A stretch of DNA of 64,000 bases from Phorcus lineatus (Eukaryota > Mollusca > Gastropoda > Trochida > Trochidae). Position 1 is the stretch's first letter, and every line of letters begins with the position of its first letter. The notes under the pieces were generated by a model. The model had not been told where the DNA came from. It saw only the letters and a list, made by a program, of their open reading frames with translations, and did no database searches. The DNA is taken from positions 10,112,001 through 10,176,000 of the forward strand of contig OV121092.1 of the NCBI GenBank assembly GCA_921293015.1, read 5' to 3'. This document shows positions 1 through 10,347 of this stretch, in pieces. The position numbers and the translations under genes are program-made.

Positions 1-100
1 TGGCTGAATCATGGATCACGGCGCGAAGGTTTTGCTTGGGTTTACACCTAGGGTAAGAAGAGTGGAGCATCAGCTATACGTCTTATCCTGAGACAGGACG
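1..100. repeat. Terminal arm of a family-D TIR element, cut by the window edge
   Basis: This stretch matches the right arm of the complete element at 13221-14022, with the same order of blocks ending in GAGACAGGA(T/C)G. Only this arm is inside the window. It is non-coding. The family assignment rests on by-eye alignment to the complete copy, which has a 9-bp TSD. Confidence 0.75.
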
Positions 101-230
101 TGCTCATAGCGACTCATTGTATGCAGCAATTACATGTTTAGTAGTGCATTTCACATTGTGAATTAATTCTTTCTTTAAATTTGGCATCCTGCTAAAACCT
201 TGTATTTCACCACACCTACCGAGACGACTC

Positions 231-742
231 TCCACCACTGGACTCAATACCTTATTTTGGTGTGGTGGTTAGCGTTCTTCAGAGACCCTGAGAGCTATGC
301 CAGCTGGAGCTAACAGGCTCCTGGTAGGGCCACCCACGAAGGACAGGTCGACGGGTAGAAGCCAGATTAAATTTGAGTCCTTGTAAAACCTGCTTTCTAT
401 CTCTCACTATGCCTTTCTTTCAGTCTTTTCCCTCATCCTGTCGATCCCTTTCTCCCTGATCTTTCCACTCTCTTTTTGATGCTCGTCATCCACGTGTTTA
501 ATAACTGAAATATTGTTCAAAGCGAGTGAGTGAGTGAGTTGGGGTTTAACGTGCTTTGAACAATATTTCAGTTATTAAGCACGTGGATGACAAGCATCCG
601 AAAGTGAGTCGACTGACAATGGAGAAAGGGATCGAAAGGATGAGAGAAAAGACGGAAAGACAGGTGAGAGACAGATAACAGGTTTTACAAGGACTCAAAT
701 TTAGTCTGGCTTCTACCTGTCGACCTGTCCAGCTGGCATCCT
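231..742. mobile_element. Inverted pair of SINE-A copies inside a MITE, with a flanking 10-bp direct repeat
   Basis: A plus-sense SINE-A (231-523, starting at the CCACCACTGG head) runs directly into a minus-sense copy (524-742). They meet at a GAGT repeat and form a near-palindrome. GAGACGACTC occurs immediately before (221-230) and after (743-752) the pair, and uninterrupted family-C MITEs carry it once. This suggests one TSD around the whole pair, or a second copy landing in the tail of the first. The left copy lacks its own terminal CGTTAAACCCCAAC segment. Confidence 0.7.
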
Positions 743-869
743 GAGACGACTCGCATTCGAAAACAGCGGCACAACCGGGATGGATAAGTCTGTATGTTGA
801 ATTCAAGCTCCTTATTTAGCGACATAGCATTGGCTGAAAAAAACAAGTAAATAAGTGAGCACAACTCAC

Positions 870-1395
870 ATACCCCCGCTTCAAACTATAGTCTAGCTTT
901 CTTTGTTGGTCTAACCCTCATAAAGCTTACTTAAGGATCATGGTTGATAAGTGTATTAAGTTTGCTGAAGCTAGCATGTATAGTTTGTAGATATGCTCAT
1001 TGAAAAAGTCATTGTTTTAGTAACGTTTCCATGTAAACCGCAAAACGTAAAATTATTTTTTGGTCTTACCCTCAAAAGGCGCACCAATTGATCATGGTTG
1101 ATAATGTAAGTGTATGAAGTTTGGTGAAGATAGCATGTATAGTTTAGGAGATATTCTCCGGACAAAGGACTTGGTCACAGATTCACTGTTTTAGTCATGT
1201 TTCCATGGAAACCGAAAACAAAATCTTTTGTTGATCCAACCCTCAAAAGGCACATCTTGGGATCATGGTTGACAAGTGTATGAAGTTTGGTGAAGCTAAC
1301 ATGTATAGTTAAGGAGATATGCTTCGGACAAAGATTCATGACAGACGGACAGAATGAACGCTATATACCCCGCTTATGCTGTAAGGCGGGGGTAT
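870..1395. mobile_element. Element G: tandem-repeat element with 10-bp TIRs and a terminal hairpin
   Basis: The ends are perfect inverted repeats, ATACCCCCGC at 870-879 and GCGGGGGTAT at 1386-1395. Inside are three diverged repeats of about 150-170 bp, each starting with GATCATGGTTGA (near 939, 1091 and 1260). They are followed by a GACGGAC motif and a subterminal hairpin (1364-1373 with 1386-1396). Similar flanks (ATAAGTGAGCA and ATAGGCGAGCA) could be an imperfect TSD in the host MITE. Open frames here are by-products of the repeat. The class is uncertain; tandem units plus a 3-prime hairpin recall Helitron-like or pearl-type elements of molluscs. Confidence 0.65.
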
Positions 1396-1455
1396 AATAA
1401 TAGGCGAGCATAGCCACGAATATCAAGCCGCAAGCCATTCGAGGATTTTTTGGGG

Positions 1456-1809
1456 CAAACATCAATTAGGTTGAGTGATTGAGGCGACTTATAAGTATCT
1501 ACTTTAAACAATATATCTATCTACAGTTTAAATTTTTTTGACTCCGTTGCTTAATTTCAGAAATGCATTATAATGTCCGCATTACATTATGAAATAGACA
1601 CGTCTATCAACAATATCGCCTTTGATAAATTCATAGATTGGACAATTTCAATATTATAAGCTAAATTTGTATCTACTCTGTTATACAGGTGCTGCATGTG
1701 ATAAGTTTTTAATAAGGTTTACTTTCATACATTTGTCATTTATATTCATATATTTTGCAGGTTACAAATATTACCGAGAGACAGCCAGACAGGACGAGAT
1801 CAAGATGTA
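1456..1809. other. AT-rich spacer, no feature seen
   Basis: I see no convincing frame, repeat or RNA. The sequence is AT-rich intergenic DNA between the first composite repeat block and the next SINE-A. Confidence 0.5.
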
Positions 1810-1985
1810 CAGAGTGAGTGAGTTGGGGTTTAACGTGCTTTGAACAATATTTCAGTCATTAAACACGTGGATGACAAGCATCCAAAAGAGAGTGGACAGA
1901 TAAGGGAGAAAGGGATCGACAGGATGAAGGAAAAGACGGAAAGAAAGGCATAGTAAGATATAGACAACAGGTTTTAGAAGGAGCA
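1810..1985 (-). mobile_element. SINE-A, 5-prime truncated
   Basis: Read on the minus strand, it has the SINE-A 3-prime half ending in CGTTAAACCCCAACTCACTC. The head is missing. The copy breaks off inside the CTTCTAAAACCTG block. Loss of the 5-prime part with retention of the tail fits target-primed reverse transcription. Confidence 0.8.
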
Positions 1986-2129
1986 AGACAACCAATCTGG
2001 ACAGCTTCTCCTCACTGAATTGAGACAAATGTATAGCTTTGATGGAAAGAAGCAAAGCGACATCAATAACATCATAAATATCTCCTGGCAACAACCATTG
2101 ACGATGTTGCTTGCAAGATTTACCAGAAT

Positions 2130-2600
2130 AATCCTCTGAAGACAGCTGTGTGGAGCATATTTTTGTCAAGAGGTCCGTGAAGACTCTCGTTGTTTGTGCG
2201 AGAAGGGGAAAAGTTATTTCTACCCCAAAGACTATCAGACATTTAAAGTCCTTCTCCTGGGATAGTGTCATCAAAGAAATGGTGACTGAAAATCCAAAAC
2301 GTCTGCAAGTGTTGCTGGCGGTGCTAATTCTTTAAATAAAAGACTTGATCAATATCAAACATACTGAGTCACTTGTGGAAATTCTTGGAATTATCTATGG
2401 CATCTTGATGAAGTTTTCAACTTTCAAGATCTGCGAAGATATTATATCTATGCTCATGTATGATGATATAGTCCCTCCGAAAGTAGATAAAATTGACTTG
2501 CAAAAGTTTCCTTTGAAGTTCAAACTTTTAACCATGGAAGCAGTGTTTGAAAAACGTTTAAGAAACAGCCCTTGTATAAGTGTAATTTTGTCAATTTAAC
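2130..2600 (+). pseudogene. Broken coding relic of an unclassified repetitive protein
   Basis: Two consecutive frames, about 2150-2335 and 2345-2599, read as one protein-like stretch rich in charged and leucine residues. Recognisable pieces are STPKTIRHLKSFSWD and the FKLLTMEAVF region. They are separated by stops and a probable frameshift. The first part faintly recalls a short-motif hypothetical protein family that is repeated in cnidarian and mollusc genomes, but I cannot name a domain. No start codon, promoter or splice sites stand out. It could also be an accidental open stretch, since the composition is ordinary for AT-rich DNA. It lies directly after a SINE-A and before a MITE, so a transposon origin is plausible. 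Confidence 0.3.
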
Positions 2601-2833
2601 TGACGAAATAACCAGCTAGTGGAAGGGACCTTTCTTCACACACTTACGGTAGATAATATTTCATGGTTATTATAGGCAGTCTGGCAACAGGGTGTGCAGA
2701 GTATGTTATCAGTATTTTTAATTTCAAACTAAAAAGTGCTTATTCTCGTAAATGGACAGGGTTACATGATCTTAATTATCCTTATCTTACAACACTGTTA
2801 CAGTGAACTAAGTCGAAGTATTCTGGACATTTT

Positions 2834-3094
2834 CATCAGGCTGCTTAACTTCCTAGTACTTCCTCGATCTCTTTCGGGTTAAGCTCACCTGTTATTTTTC
2901 AGCCAATGAAATGTCATGAAGGACCTTGAAGCTGCTAGCTTGAACTGAAATTGTTTTTTTTTCATCCGGGTTGTGACGCTGATGCTGAATCGTCACTGTT
3001 TAGATAGCCAGCGATACGAGGGTTTTGGTTTGAAGGTGATCAGGGTATTGGGAAAGAGCGAGAGCGGATGCATATATGCTGACTAAGCAGGATG
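2834..3094 (-). mobile_element. Family-C MITE, diverged
   Basis: The copy ends at GCAGGATG (3094). It shares the CAGCCAATGAAATG, CATCCGGGTTGTG, TAGCGATACGAG-like and GATCAGGGTAT blocks with the other minus-orientation copies (22634, 47956). The left terminus is degraded. Non-coding. Confidence 0.7.
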
Positions 3095-3140
3095 CTAATT
3101 TTTGAACTTGTTGCTCAACTAAGACAATGAGAGGAACAAT

Positions 3141-3430
3141 GAGTGAGTGAGTTAAGAGTTTTACGTGGTTTGAACAATAATTCAGTTATTAAACACGTGA
3201 ATGACAATCAATCATCCAAAAGAGAGTGGACAGGTCAGGGAGAAAGGACAAGTGACAAGACTGTAGGAAAGGCATATTAAGAGATAGAAAGCAGGGTTTA
3301 GAAGGACTCAAATCTGGGCTGACCTGTCCAGCGTGGATGCCCCTACCAGGAGCATGTTAGCTCCAGCTGGCATAGCTCTCGGGGTCTTTAAACCACCTCA
3401 CCACGATAAGGTATTGGATCCAGTGGTGGG
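3141..3430 (-). mobile_element. SINE-A, nearly full length, diverged
   Basis: Both ends are present on the minus strand. The head is the complement of CCAGTGGTGG near 3421-3430, and the tail is a GAGT repeat at 3141. Several internal small deletions are visible. I found no clear TSD. Confidence 0.8.
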
Positions 3431-3773
3431 ACAATAATGAATGCTGGTTTCTCCGCCTAATGTTTGGCATGAATAATTGGAAAAATTTCTTAAATTAGGG
3501 ATTTTCCCATAACCTGTTGGCTATACTGCTAGGGTATCTCCCACATGAACACATTTTTTAGTTCTTCTTGCATTTTGCAGAGGCTTAATTAATTCTTGAT
3601 ATAATTACATGTGAATTTATAAAGCGGTTGTATTCGGCTAACGATGCTAAAAACAGCTCCAGAAAAAAATTGTAAGTCACAATTCTGACCACATGACACA
3701 TTTGAGCTACTGATTATGAATTATATACAAATTTTAATATATCCTTGCATTCTGAAATTCCATTAGTCACATG

Positions 3774-3932
3774 GAGTGAGTTGGAGTTCAACGTGTTTTA
3801 AACAATATTTCAGTTATTAAACACGTGGATGACAAGCATTCAAAAGAGAGTGACAGATCAGGAAGAAAGGGACCTCTGGGTCTCTGAAACACGCATACCA
3901 CCCTAGCTACCACGATAAGGTCCAGTGGTGGA
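3774..3932 (-). mobile_element. SINE-A with a large internal deletion
   Basis: The tail module and the first ~100 bases after it are joined directly to the head region (ACCACGATAAGGTCCAGTGGTGG). The middle of the element is absent. Confidence 0.75.
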
Positions 3933-4076
3933 ATAGTCATATTGAATTTGTCTATCAAATTAACGGCAGTAATGGTTGGAAACAGATTTTCTTACTCTAT
4001 GACAGATACATGTATGAATAATTGCAAGTTTATTTCAATAAATTAAAAAGTGACCGGAGAAAAGTCGTATGTGGGG

Positions 4077-4160
4077 CATCCTGCTTACATCAGCATATTT
4101 GTCTCCGCCTTGCAATATGATTGAGCTATGCGAAGACAAATACGTTGATGTAGCAAGATG
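4077..4160. mobile_element. 84-bp miniature family-C derivative
   Basis: It consists almost only of the two family-C terminal arms. CATCCTGCTTACATCAGC at the left is mirrored by GTTGATGTAGCAAGATG at the right, with about 20 bp between the arms. Flanks TATGTGGGG and GATATGGGT agree at 6 of 9 positions, so a decayed TSD is possible but not secure. Confidence 0.65.
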
Positions 4161-4285
4161 GATATGGGTCATATACTACTAGTAGTTTTCTGCTGTAATT
4201 TAGTGGGTTGTTCTTGTGTGTGTGTGTGTAGTACTGAGCGTAGTTGACAAATTTTGATAGGGTCAGTTTGAGGAAATGTAAAATA

Positions 4286-4538
4286 GCGTGCTTCAGAGAC
4301 CCTGAGAGCTATGCCAGCTGGTGTTAACATGCTCCTGGTAAGGGCATCCACGTGAACGAGTAGAAGCCAGACCAAATTTGAGTCCTTCTAAAACCTGCTT
4401 TCTATCTCTCACTATGCCTTTTTTTCCGTCTTTTCCCTTTCTCCCTGGTCTGTGCACTCTCTTTTGGATGCTTGTCGTCCAAGTGTTTAAGAACTGCAAT
4501 ATGGTTGAAAGCACGTTAAACCCCAACATACTCACTCA
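4286..4538 (+). mobile_element. SINE-A, head-truncated
   Basis: It begins inside the GCGTGCTTCAGAGACC block and runs to the CGTTAAACCCCAACATACTCACTC tail. Open frames across it on both strands also appear in the other SINE copies and are not genes. Confidence 0.8.
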
Positions 4539-5130
4539 ATCGTTAAATAGCTTTGCAAATATGAAACAACCTGTCCACTCGTTGCTTCAATTCTCGTAGT
4601 TAGTTGTAGTTGTCGTAGTTAAACACAGTGCAAAACATTGAGGAGACAAGAGTCAGAGTATAAGGGTTTAGAATAAACAAACTATGCAGGCAATAGGAAC
4701 AATACCCACAGGAGTAGGAATAATTCAAGATCATGACAGCTATTTGTGTATAGAATAGTTGTGATTAAAACTAGTTTGCATAGGTTTTGTTTAGCATTCG
4801 AATGATCTCTTTCGGAGTTGCCCCCGAAATCTGTTATTGTTACACAAATTAAATAAATTTATTTAAACTGAAACGTCGCATTATTGCAGTAAAGAAGTTG
4901 TAAATCCACTTAACTTGTTCTCAATTAATTACGTTTTTAGAAGAATTGATGTATTTGATATTAAGGGCTTATGTGTTAGAGGAGAGTGGCGGGGGACGCG
5001 ATCGATGTATTCATGCTCTGATATGATTTGTGGGTAGACGTCTTGAAAAGCCAAAGTGCTATCTCTGCACTCCAAGATGTTGCTCAATGGGCTCTATTCC
5101 AAATACTATATGGTTAGTTCCGGATAGTAA
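4539..5130. other. AT-rich spacer, no gene seen
   Basis: It holds short direct repeats of TAGTTGTAGTTGTCGTAGTT type near 4600 and otherwise unremarkable sequence. A stop at 5128 closes the frame of the retroelement relic that follows. Confidence 0.45.
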
Positions 5131-6701
5131 TCAGAAGTTTATAATCCAACAAAAAAGCAATACCAGTTTTGTAGACTTGCGTTTGGACTGACATCCAGTC
5201 CACCCATACAGAACAGCATCATTAGCATACATGAGGATGGTTTTCAGACTTCGCATGATAGGACAGTGAAACTACTCAAGGACTCAATATATGTAGATGA
5301 TCTAGTGGCAGGGCCCAATGAACAAGATGAAGCTGTAGAACTCTACAAGGAAGCAGGTTTCAGTTTCAGAAAATGGAGATCAAATAATAAGTCTGTTCAA
5401 CAAGAAGTAAAGGGGTCACATTATGTTGACAATGAAGGTGAAGGTGAAGTTAATGTTCTTGGCATTATTTGGCACTCACATGAGGACAATTTTAGCATAT
5501 ACTTGAATAGACTTGTGGAATATGGAAGAAAGCTACTAGTCACAATGAGGTCTATTCTCAAGATATCAGCAAAGATATTTGACCCATTGGGTCTACTTTC
5601 TCCTTTTACAGTTCGGTGTAACGTACTATTCCAAGAACTTTATAAGGAAAAGGTAGCATGGGATGTGGAACTTGCTGGGAAGTTGAGAACATGGTGGGAG
5701 TCTTCGTTTGATGACATTGAGCTGTTATCAAGTATTCACATACCACGAAGCTTCAGCGTTGGGAGACACGAGGTTATCAACAGACAGTTACACGGGTTCT
5801 GTGACTTATTGGAAAAGGCGCATGCTGCAATTGTATATCTGCGTACAAAATACAGTGACAATGAGGTGAAGGTCCAGATTGTGGCTTCCAAAACAAAGGT
5901 CTCGCCATTGAAGAAACAGTCCATTCATAGACTTGAGCTACTGAGAGCAGTGTTGCTTGTCCATTTGATGAACACAATTATCAAATCATTTCAGACCATT
6001 GATTTCAAGATCCATAGAAATTTCTACTGGACCGACTCATTCAAATTCCTCTGTTGGATAAAAAAACCACTCTTAAATAGTGGAAACAATATGTCCAGCA
6101 TCGAACTCAGCAGATTCATCAAGTAAGCAAACCTGAGGAATGGAATTTCTGTCCTGGATGAATCAACATTGTCTTTTTCTACCGACACGTGGTTGCACAG
6201 GGAAGCAGTTGTTGAAACATACGGAATGGACCATTATTCCTGCATATGGCCCCATTTCAACTAGTTTTGAAAGCAAGACAGCAGATGAGGAAATTGTTAA
6301 AACACCAAGAATGTTGGTGCATTCACTGTTAGCTACTGAAGATGTCACAGTGAACCTTGAGAACATTATGGACACTGACAAAGACAGTAGTCGTTCAAAG
6401 TTAATCAAAATAACAAGCCTTGCTCTGAAGTTTCTTGCTTTGTAATAGGTTCGACAAGAAAGGTCCAGATTGATGCACAGGACATCTGAAATGCTCTGGA
6501 TTCAATCAGTTCAAATATCAGCATTCCAGGAACAGCTGCATTTCCTTCAAAATAATCCCAGGAAACACTTCAACAATACAAGAACATCGAGTTAGAGTTG
6601 AATGATAAAATCATGCGCTGTAGGGGTCGCATCAAAGCGGACATTTCAGAGAGTTCCAAGTGTCCCAATCTGTTGCTAAACAACCACTCCTTTACGGCAC
6701 T
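5131..6701 (+). pseudogene. BEL/Pao-type retrotransposon polyprotein relic (RT, RNase H, start of integrase)
   Basis: The longest open stretch (about 5131-6126) carries the reverse-transcriptase catalytic motif YVDD near 5290. Next comes the FDPLGLLSPFTV block typical of the BEL/Pao RT-RNase H connection. A GFCD-type first RNase H aspartate follows, then an LELLRAV block and a YWTDS motif. These are the expected order and spacing for this superfamily. After a stop at 6126 the similarity continues in other frames, with the RGCTGKQLL region near 6190 and the CRGRIK zinc-finger or integrase leader near 6610-6700, so several frameshifts and stops are present. The RT N-terminus, gag, protease, integrase core and LTRs are not seen. 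A SINE-A cuts off the right side at 6702. It is an inactive fossil fragment. Confidence 0.8.
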
Positions 6702-7074
6702 CCACCACTGGACTCGATACCTTATCGTGGTGGGGTGGTTTGCGTGCTTCAGGGACCCCGAGAGCTATGGAAGCCGGAGCGTTCATGCTCCTGGTAGGAA
6801 CACCCAAGCTGGACAGGTCGCGACGGGTAGAAGCCAGACTAAATTTGAGTCCTTCTTAAACCTGTTGTCTATCTCGCACTATGCCTTTCTTTCCGTCTAT
6901 TCCCTCATCCTGTCAATCCCTTTCTCCCTTCTCTGTCCACTCTCTTTGGGATGCTTGTCATTCACGTGTTTAATAACTGAAATATTGTTGAAAGCACGTT
7001 AAACCCCAACTCACTCATCAACGTGTTTAAAAGTTGAAATATTGTTCAAAACACGTTAAGCCACAACTCACTCA
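6702..7074 (+). mobile_element. Full-length SINE-A with a duplicated tail
   Basis: It runs from CCACCACTGG at 6702 to the CCCCAACTCACTC tail at about 7016. Then a second diverged copy of the last ~55 bp follows (7017-7074, ending CCACAACTCACTC). It interrupts the retrotransposon relic to its left. Confidence 0.8.
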
Positions 7075-7075
7075 A

Positions 7076-7663
7076 AAGAGATTACATATCCACGGAATGC
7101 CGAATTAGTGAAAGGAGTTCCCGGTATAATGCGGCTGCTTCACCATTTAAGCCCTAGTGAAAAGAGTCGGTATAATGCGGCTGCTTCACCATTTAAGCCC
7201 TTTCGCTAAGGGACTTGGGAATTGCCGCTACGTAGGCCCGGAATTCCTAAATCGAAAGACAGGGACAGTCATCCCAACGAATGTTACTCTCGCACAAGTC
7301 CTTGCACATCCTACATAGGAAGTGTGGATCCTTTAGCGCAGACTTCCGACCCTCACAGCGAGTGCTGCGGAGCAAAGACGCGAGGCAAAGGTTACGACAA
7401 GCGTAGGTTAGCGAGTCAGACGGAAACCTAAGCCCAGACACCCACTAAGAAAGGGAGAAAAACCCGCTAGCATTCCGATAGCTAAGGCAGGTGAATCACC
7501 AGAAACACATAACTCGCGCAAAACGAACGACGAGACGCTTAATTGACTGTTTATTGTTGAATCGTAGTTGAGTTACCAACGCTGCTCGGGTGTGAATTCG
7601 GTGACTTTATTGAATTTCCAACATGCATGATGACAAAATAACTGTAGCAGTTATTATTATTCA
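7076..7663. other. Relatively GC-rich unique stretch with a ~45-bp tandem duplication
   Basis: CGGTATAATGCGGCTGCTTC occurs twice about 45 bp apart (near 7122 and 7167). From 7222 to 7441 both strands are open. The minus-strand frame has clustered cysteines (CRMCKDLC, then DDCPC), which faintly recalls a gag-like zinc finger. I cannot assign it, and no start, splice sites or partner domains support a gene. Confidence 0.35.
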
Positions 7664-8014
7664 GGGGCGGGATAGCGCTGTGGTTAGCACGTTCGGCTTC
7701 GGATCAGGCGGTTCGTGGTGCGAATCCCGCCAGATGCTCGGCAACTTTGTCTGCAGTAGTGAGTGAGTTGGGGTTTAACGTGCTTTGAACAATATTTCAG
7801 TTATTAAACACGTGTTGTCTGCAGTAGGGAACTGTTCTACACAGTCAGGTTTGGGTGCAATGCTACACTGAATTTCAGCGTGGTACCACCCATGGCTTTC
7901 ACCGCAATGCATAGCTACTATAGTGTTGCGGGCTTTCTTCCTGCAGTTATACTAATAGCCGCGATATAAGTGAAATAATCTTGAAAGCGGCGTTAAAACC
8001 TTACTCACCTCGCC
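7664..8014 (+). mobile_element. SINE-B, full length, tRNA-derived, with TSD
   Basis: The head GGCGGGATAGCGCTGTGGTTAG has a pol III A-box-like block and a tRNA-like arm, though its B box is altered here (GGTGCGAATCC). The body contains the TTTGGGTGCAATGCTACACTG and ACCGCAATGCATAG blocks. The tail is GCGGCGTTAAAACC. The 12-bp direct repeat TATTATTATTCA flanks it exactly (7652-7663 and 8015-8026). A SINE-A fragment sits inside at 7760-7814. Confidence 0.9.
7760..7814 (-). mobile_element. 55-bp SINE-A insertion with 13-bp TSD, nested in SINE-B
   Basis: Only the last 55 bp of SINE-A are present, tail included. The SINE-B sequence TTGTCTGCAGTAG is duplicated exactly on both sides (7747-7759 and 7815-7827). 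The insert is strongly 5-prime truncated. This shows that SINE-A moved after this SINE-B copy had inserted. Confidence 0.92.
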
Positions 8015-8259
8015 TATTATTATTCACCCTGCAACAATACATAAAATAAGAAGTGCAGGTCTATAGTAATAAAACAATATATTAGCAGCATTCTACTTTT
8101 AGCAGATATTGAGTCTGCGAGTATGCAAGTTGCATGCGAAGGGAAAAGACTATACTTACAACTAGTTGACACATACTCTGCATCCAGGCGGCAATCGGCA
8201 GTCCTCGGCGTAGCTCGTTGTTTCTCGGCTGGTCCGGTGGGCAATTCACAAGACTTTAA

Positions 8260-8650
8260 TTCCTGATGGTAAACGGGGACTGCTGATCACCACACCCCCT
8301 CCCTGTCTTCTGAGGCCCCTCTCTATGGGGCCGAGAGCCGTCCGCAAGTCCTCCGGCGTACCAGACAGGAGTGAAGATCGGGAACGCGTTCACGGCTTAA
8401 ATGAGTGTTGGAGAGTTGAATCGGTGCTCCCCGGGTGGCATATAGGGGGAATCGGTTTCCTGGAGCAACCTGGCTGATGGGATAGCCTGTAGGGCTTGGT
8501 CCTGAGCCGCATGGAACTGTGCGCGGCCTGCAATCTAGAAGTGGCTGTTTGGGAATGTTTCAATCCACTCCTTGACGGTTGACTCCATCCCTGTATAGAA
8601 ATTGATATGGAGGGTCCAGGTTGGCCAGGAGGATGTGGAGACACCAAACA
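8260..8650. other. GC-rich unidentified stretch
   Basis: It is markedly richer in GC than its AT-rich surroundings, without a convincing protein frame. It joins the SINE-like repeat at 8650-8897 and could be the 5-prime part of that element or another retroposon. I do not recognise it. Confidence 0.35.
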
Positions 8651-8897
8651 TTTGTGACTTGGGTCTCATCCTGTGTTATGTCCCTGGGCAAGACACTTCA
8701 TCCACTTTGCACTCAGTTCACCCAGCTGTAGAAATGGGTACCTGAACAAGGGGGAAGTACGGACGTATACGGTCGCGCGGAGCGCTTGTTAATCGGCAGC
8801 ACCGAAAGTACTATCCCTCCAGGGTAATAATACTCATGGCGCTTTGAGCATGCTTTGTCATGGATATATGCGTGGTATAGGAAAGCTATTATTATTA
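8650..8897 (+). repeat. Widespread SINE-like repeat (GGGCAAGACACTT / AATGGGTACCTG type)
   Basis: It contains CCCTGGGCAAGACACTTCATCC, CCCAGCTGTAGAAATGGGTACC and GCGCTTTGAGCATGC blocks and ends in an ATTATTATTA tail. This combination is a dispersed repeat known from many invertebrate genomes (family name from memory not certain). Related fragments lie at 30450-30620 and probably 36800-37000. Confidence 0.6.
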
Positions 8898-9433
8898 CAA
8901 AGTAAAACATCTGAAAACAAGAAAGGAATATATCATTTGTCTGTTACAATACATATTTTTTTTTAAGTTAAAGTTATCTACAAAAAACGACCAAATTCAG
9001 AACTTTTATATTGTAGAACAATCACAATAGAGCAATTAATTATGTAGATCAGTATGAATAATAACTGTTTGATACCAGTCATCAAAGTTTTAAAACTTAC
9101 AAATAAATATAAGGTAGAACGTTAATATAATTCAATTAATCCTCAAGAAAATAACCATTTAAATTAGAGCACTAGTTCAGCCATTAGCTGCGCCTAGCAT
9201 TGATGATTACAGCAATAACAATAACAACAACTGGAATTTCCTCCTCCAAGACTGTTGACAACCAGATCTAAGATGATTACTAATACCTATTTCAAATTAT
9301 TTGTGCACATGTTTTGACGAAATCAAAGTTTCATAAAATTTCGGGCCACAATGAACATCTGCCCGAACGAGACATACTGTTATGATTAAAGTAACTAAGA
9401 GATTCAAGTGTATGAATTTTACACGCATTCTCT
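8898..9433. other. AT-rich spacer, nothing recognised
   Basis: Highly AT-rich, with no frame or repeat of note. Confidence 0.45.
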
Positions 9434-9626
9434 CTTTGGGTGCAATGCTATACTGAATTTCAGCGCAGTACCACCCATGGTTCACTAGTTCCAGCCGATG
9501 CTCGCTTGTTTCACCGCAATGCATAGCCACAATGGTGTTGCGGGCTTTCTCCCTGCAATAATTCTAGCAGCCGCGATATAAGTGAAGTAATCTTGAAAGC
9601 GGCGTTAAACACCAACTCACCTCACC
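9434..9626 (+). mobile_element. SINE-B, 5-prime truncated
   Basis: It begins at TTTGGGTGCAATGCTA and runs to GCGGCGTTAAACACCAACTCACCTCACC. The tRNA-like head is absent. I found no convincing TSD. Confidence 0.85.
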
Positions 9627-10338
9627 GCATATCAGGACTTCCGTTGGCACTGTGCAAATTCGAGTGGAACAGGAAATGAAACCAGAGTTGATTATGATTA
9701 TACTACATATTGTGCAATTAAAGCATAATTAGAATGTAAACTTCCGGGATTAATATCCTTTATACTTAAGATGTTCACCAAATTATAAAATCTCGGACAT
9801 AGCATCAAATGTTGCCTTAAATCCCAGGATAGAGACTGGAAGCGAGAGGAACGCAAGCGCAACGACCCCATGAAACCAGTACTGCACTCGGAAAATCCAT
9901 GTCGATGATAAGCATGTTACAGCGATCAATTCTGTATGTAATCGTTATATAGCTTTGTATAAACGATTATTCAAAATCGCAATTCACGGTGTTCGACCCA
10001 AGAAATAGGTTTTATTGTTCATGCTTAGAACTTTTCAATAGAACGTTGTTGATAAAATGAAAGCCATTTATATTATTGGGTCGGGCCCAATAAATCGGGA
10101 AATGTCCCAAAATTACTTAAAAGGCCCAAGAATGCGAGGCTTAAAATCACCAATATCCTATGGTTGTAGGTGTGTCCGCTGATTTCTGGGCAGAGGAAGG
10201 GAGGCGTGGTACCTATGCCGGTGATTTACTTTAGACTTTTTACCTTGCTTTTATGATATCAGGGTTATAAGCAAAATTTTTTTTGTAATCAACTTTTAAT
10301 TACAGAACTCCCTGCTACAGAACAAGGGAACTCCAGCC
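9627..10338. other. Spacer without recognised features
   Basis: No coding frame or known repeat was seen. It ends at the left TSD of the next TIR element. Confidence 0.4.
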
Positions 10339-10347
10339 CAGGAAAGC

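Larger units (their letters stand above)
184..1455 (+). mobile_element. Family-C MITE split by two later insertions
   Basis: Three pieces at 184-230, 743-860 and 1398-1455 line up in order with the intact family-C copy at 42223-42533. They start at CATCCTGCT and continue through the GAGACGACTCGCATTC block, the CATTGGCTGAAAA block and the GAGCATAGCCACGAATATCAAGCCG block. They are separated by a SINE-A inverted pair (231-742) and by a tandem-repeat element (870-1395). The right terminus is not clear. The element is non-coding and presumably of MULE type, as argued for the copies with 9-bp TSDs. Confidence 0.7.

Noticed and set aside
231-742. Twin-priming inversion of a single SINE-A
   Set aside because: The two halves cover overlapping parts of the element, whereas twin priming yields complementary, non-overlapping parts.
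1852-2274. 140-codon minus-strand frame
   Set aside because: Half of it is SINE-A sequence that also reads open in other copies, and the other half is antisense to the broken relic at 2130-2600. No domain.
6598-7002. 134-codon plus-strand frame
   Set aside because: It fuses the end of the BEL/Pao relic with SINE-A sequence; an accidental chimera.
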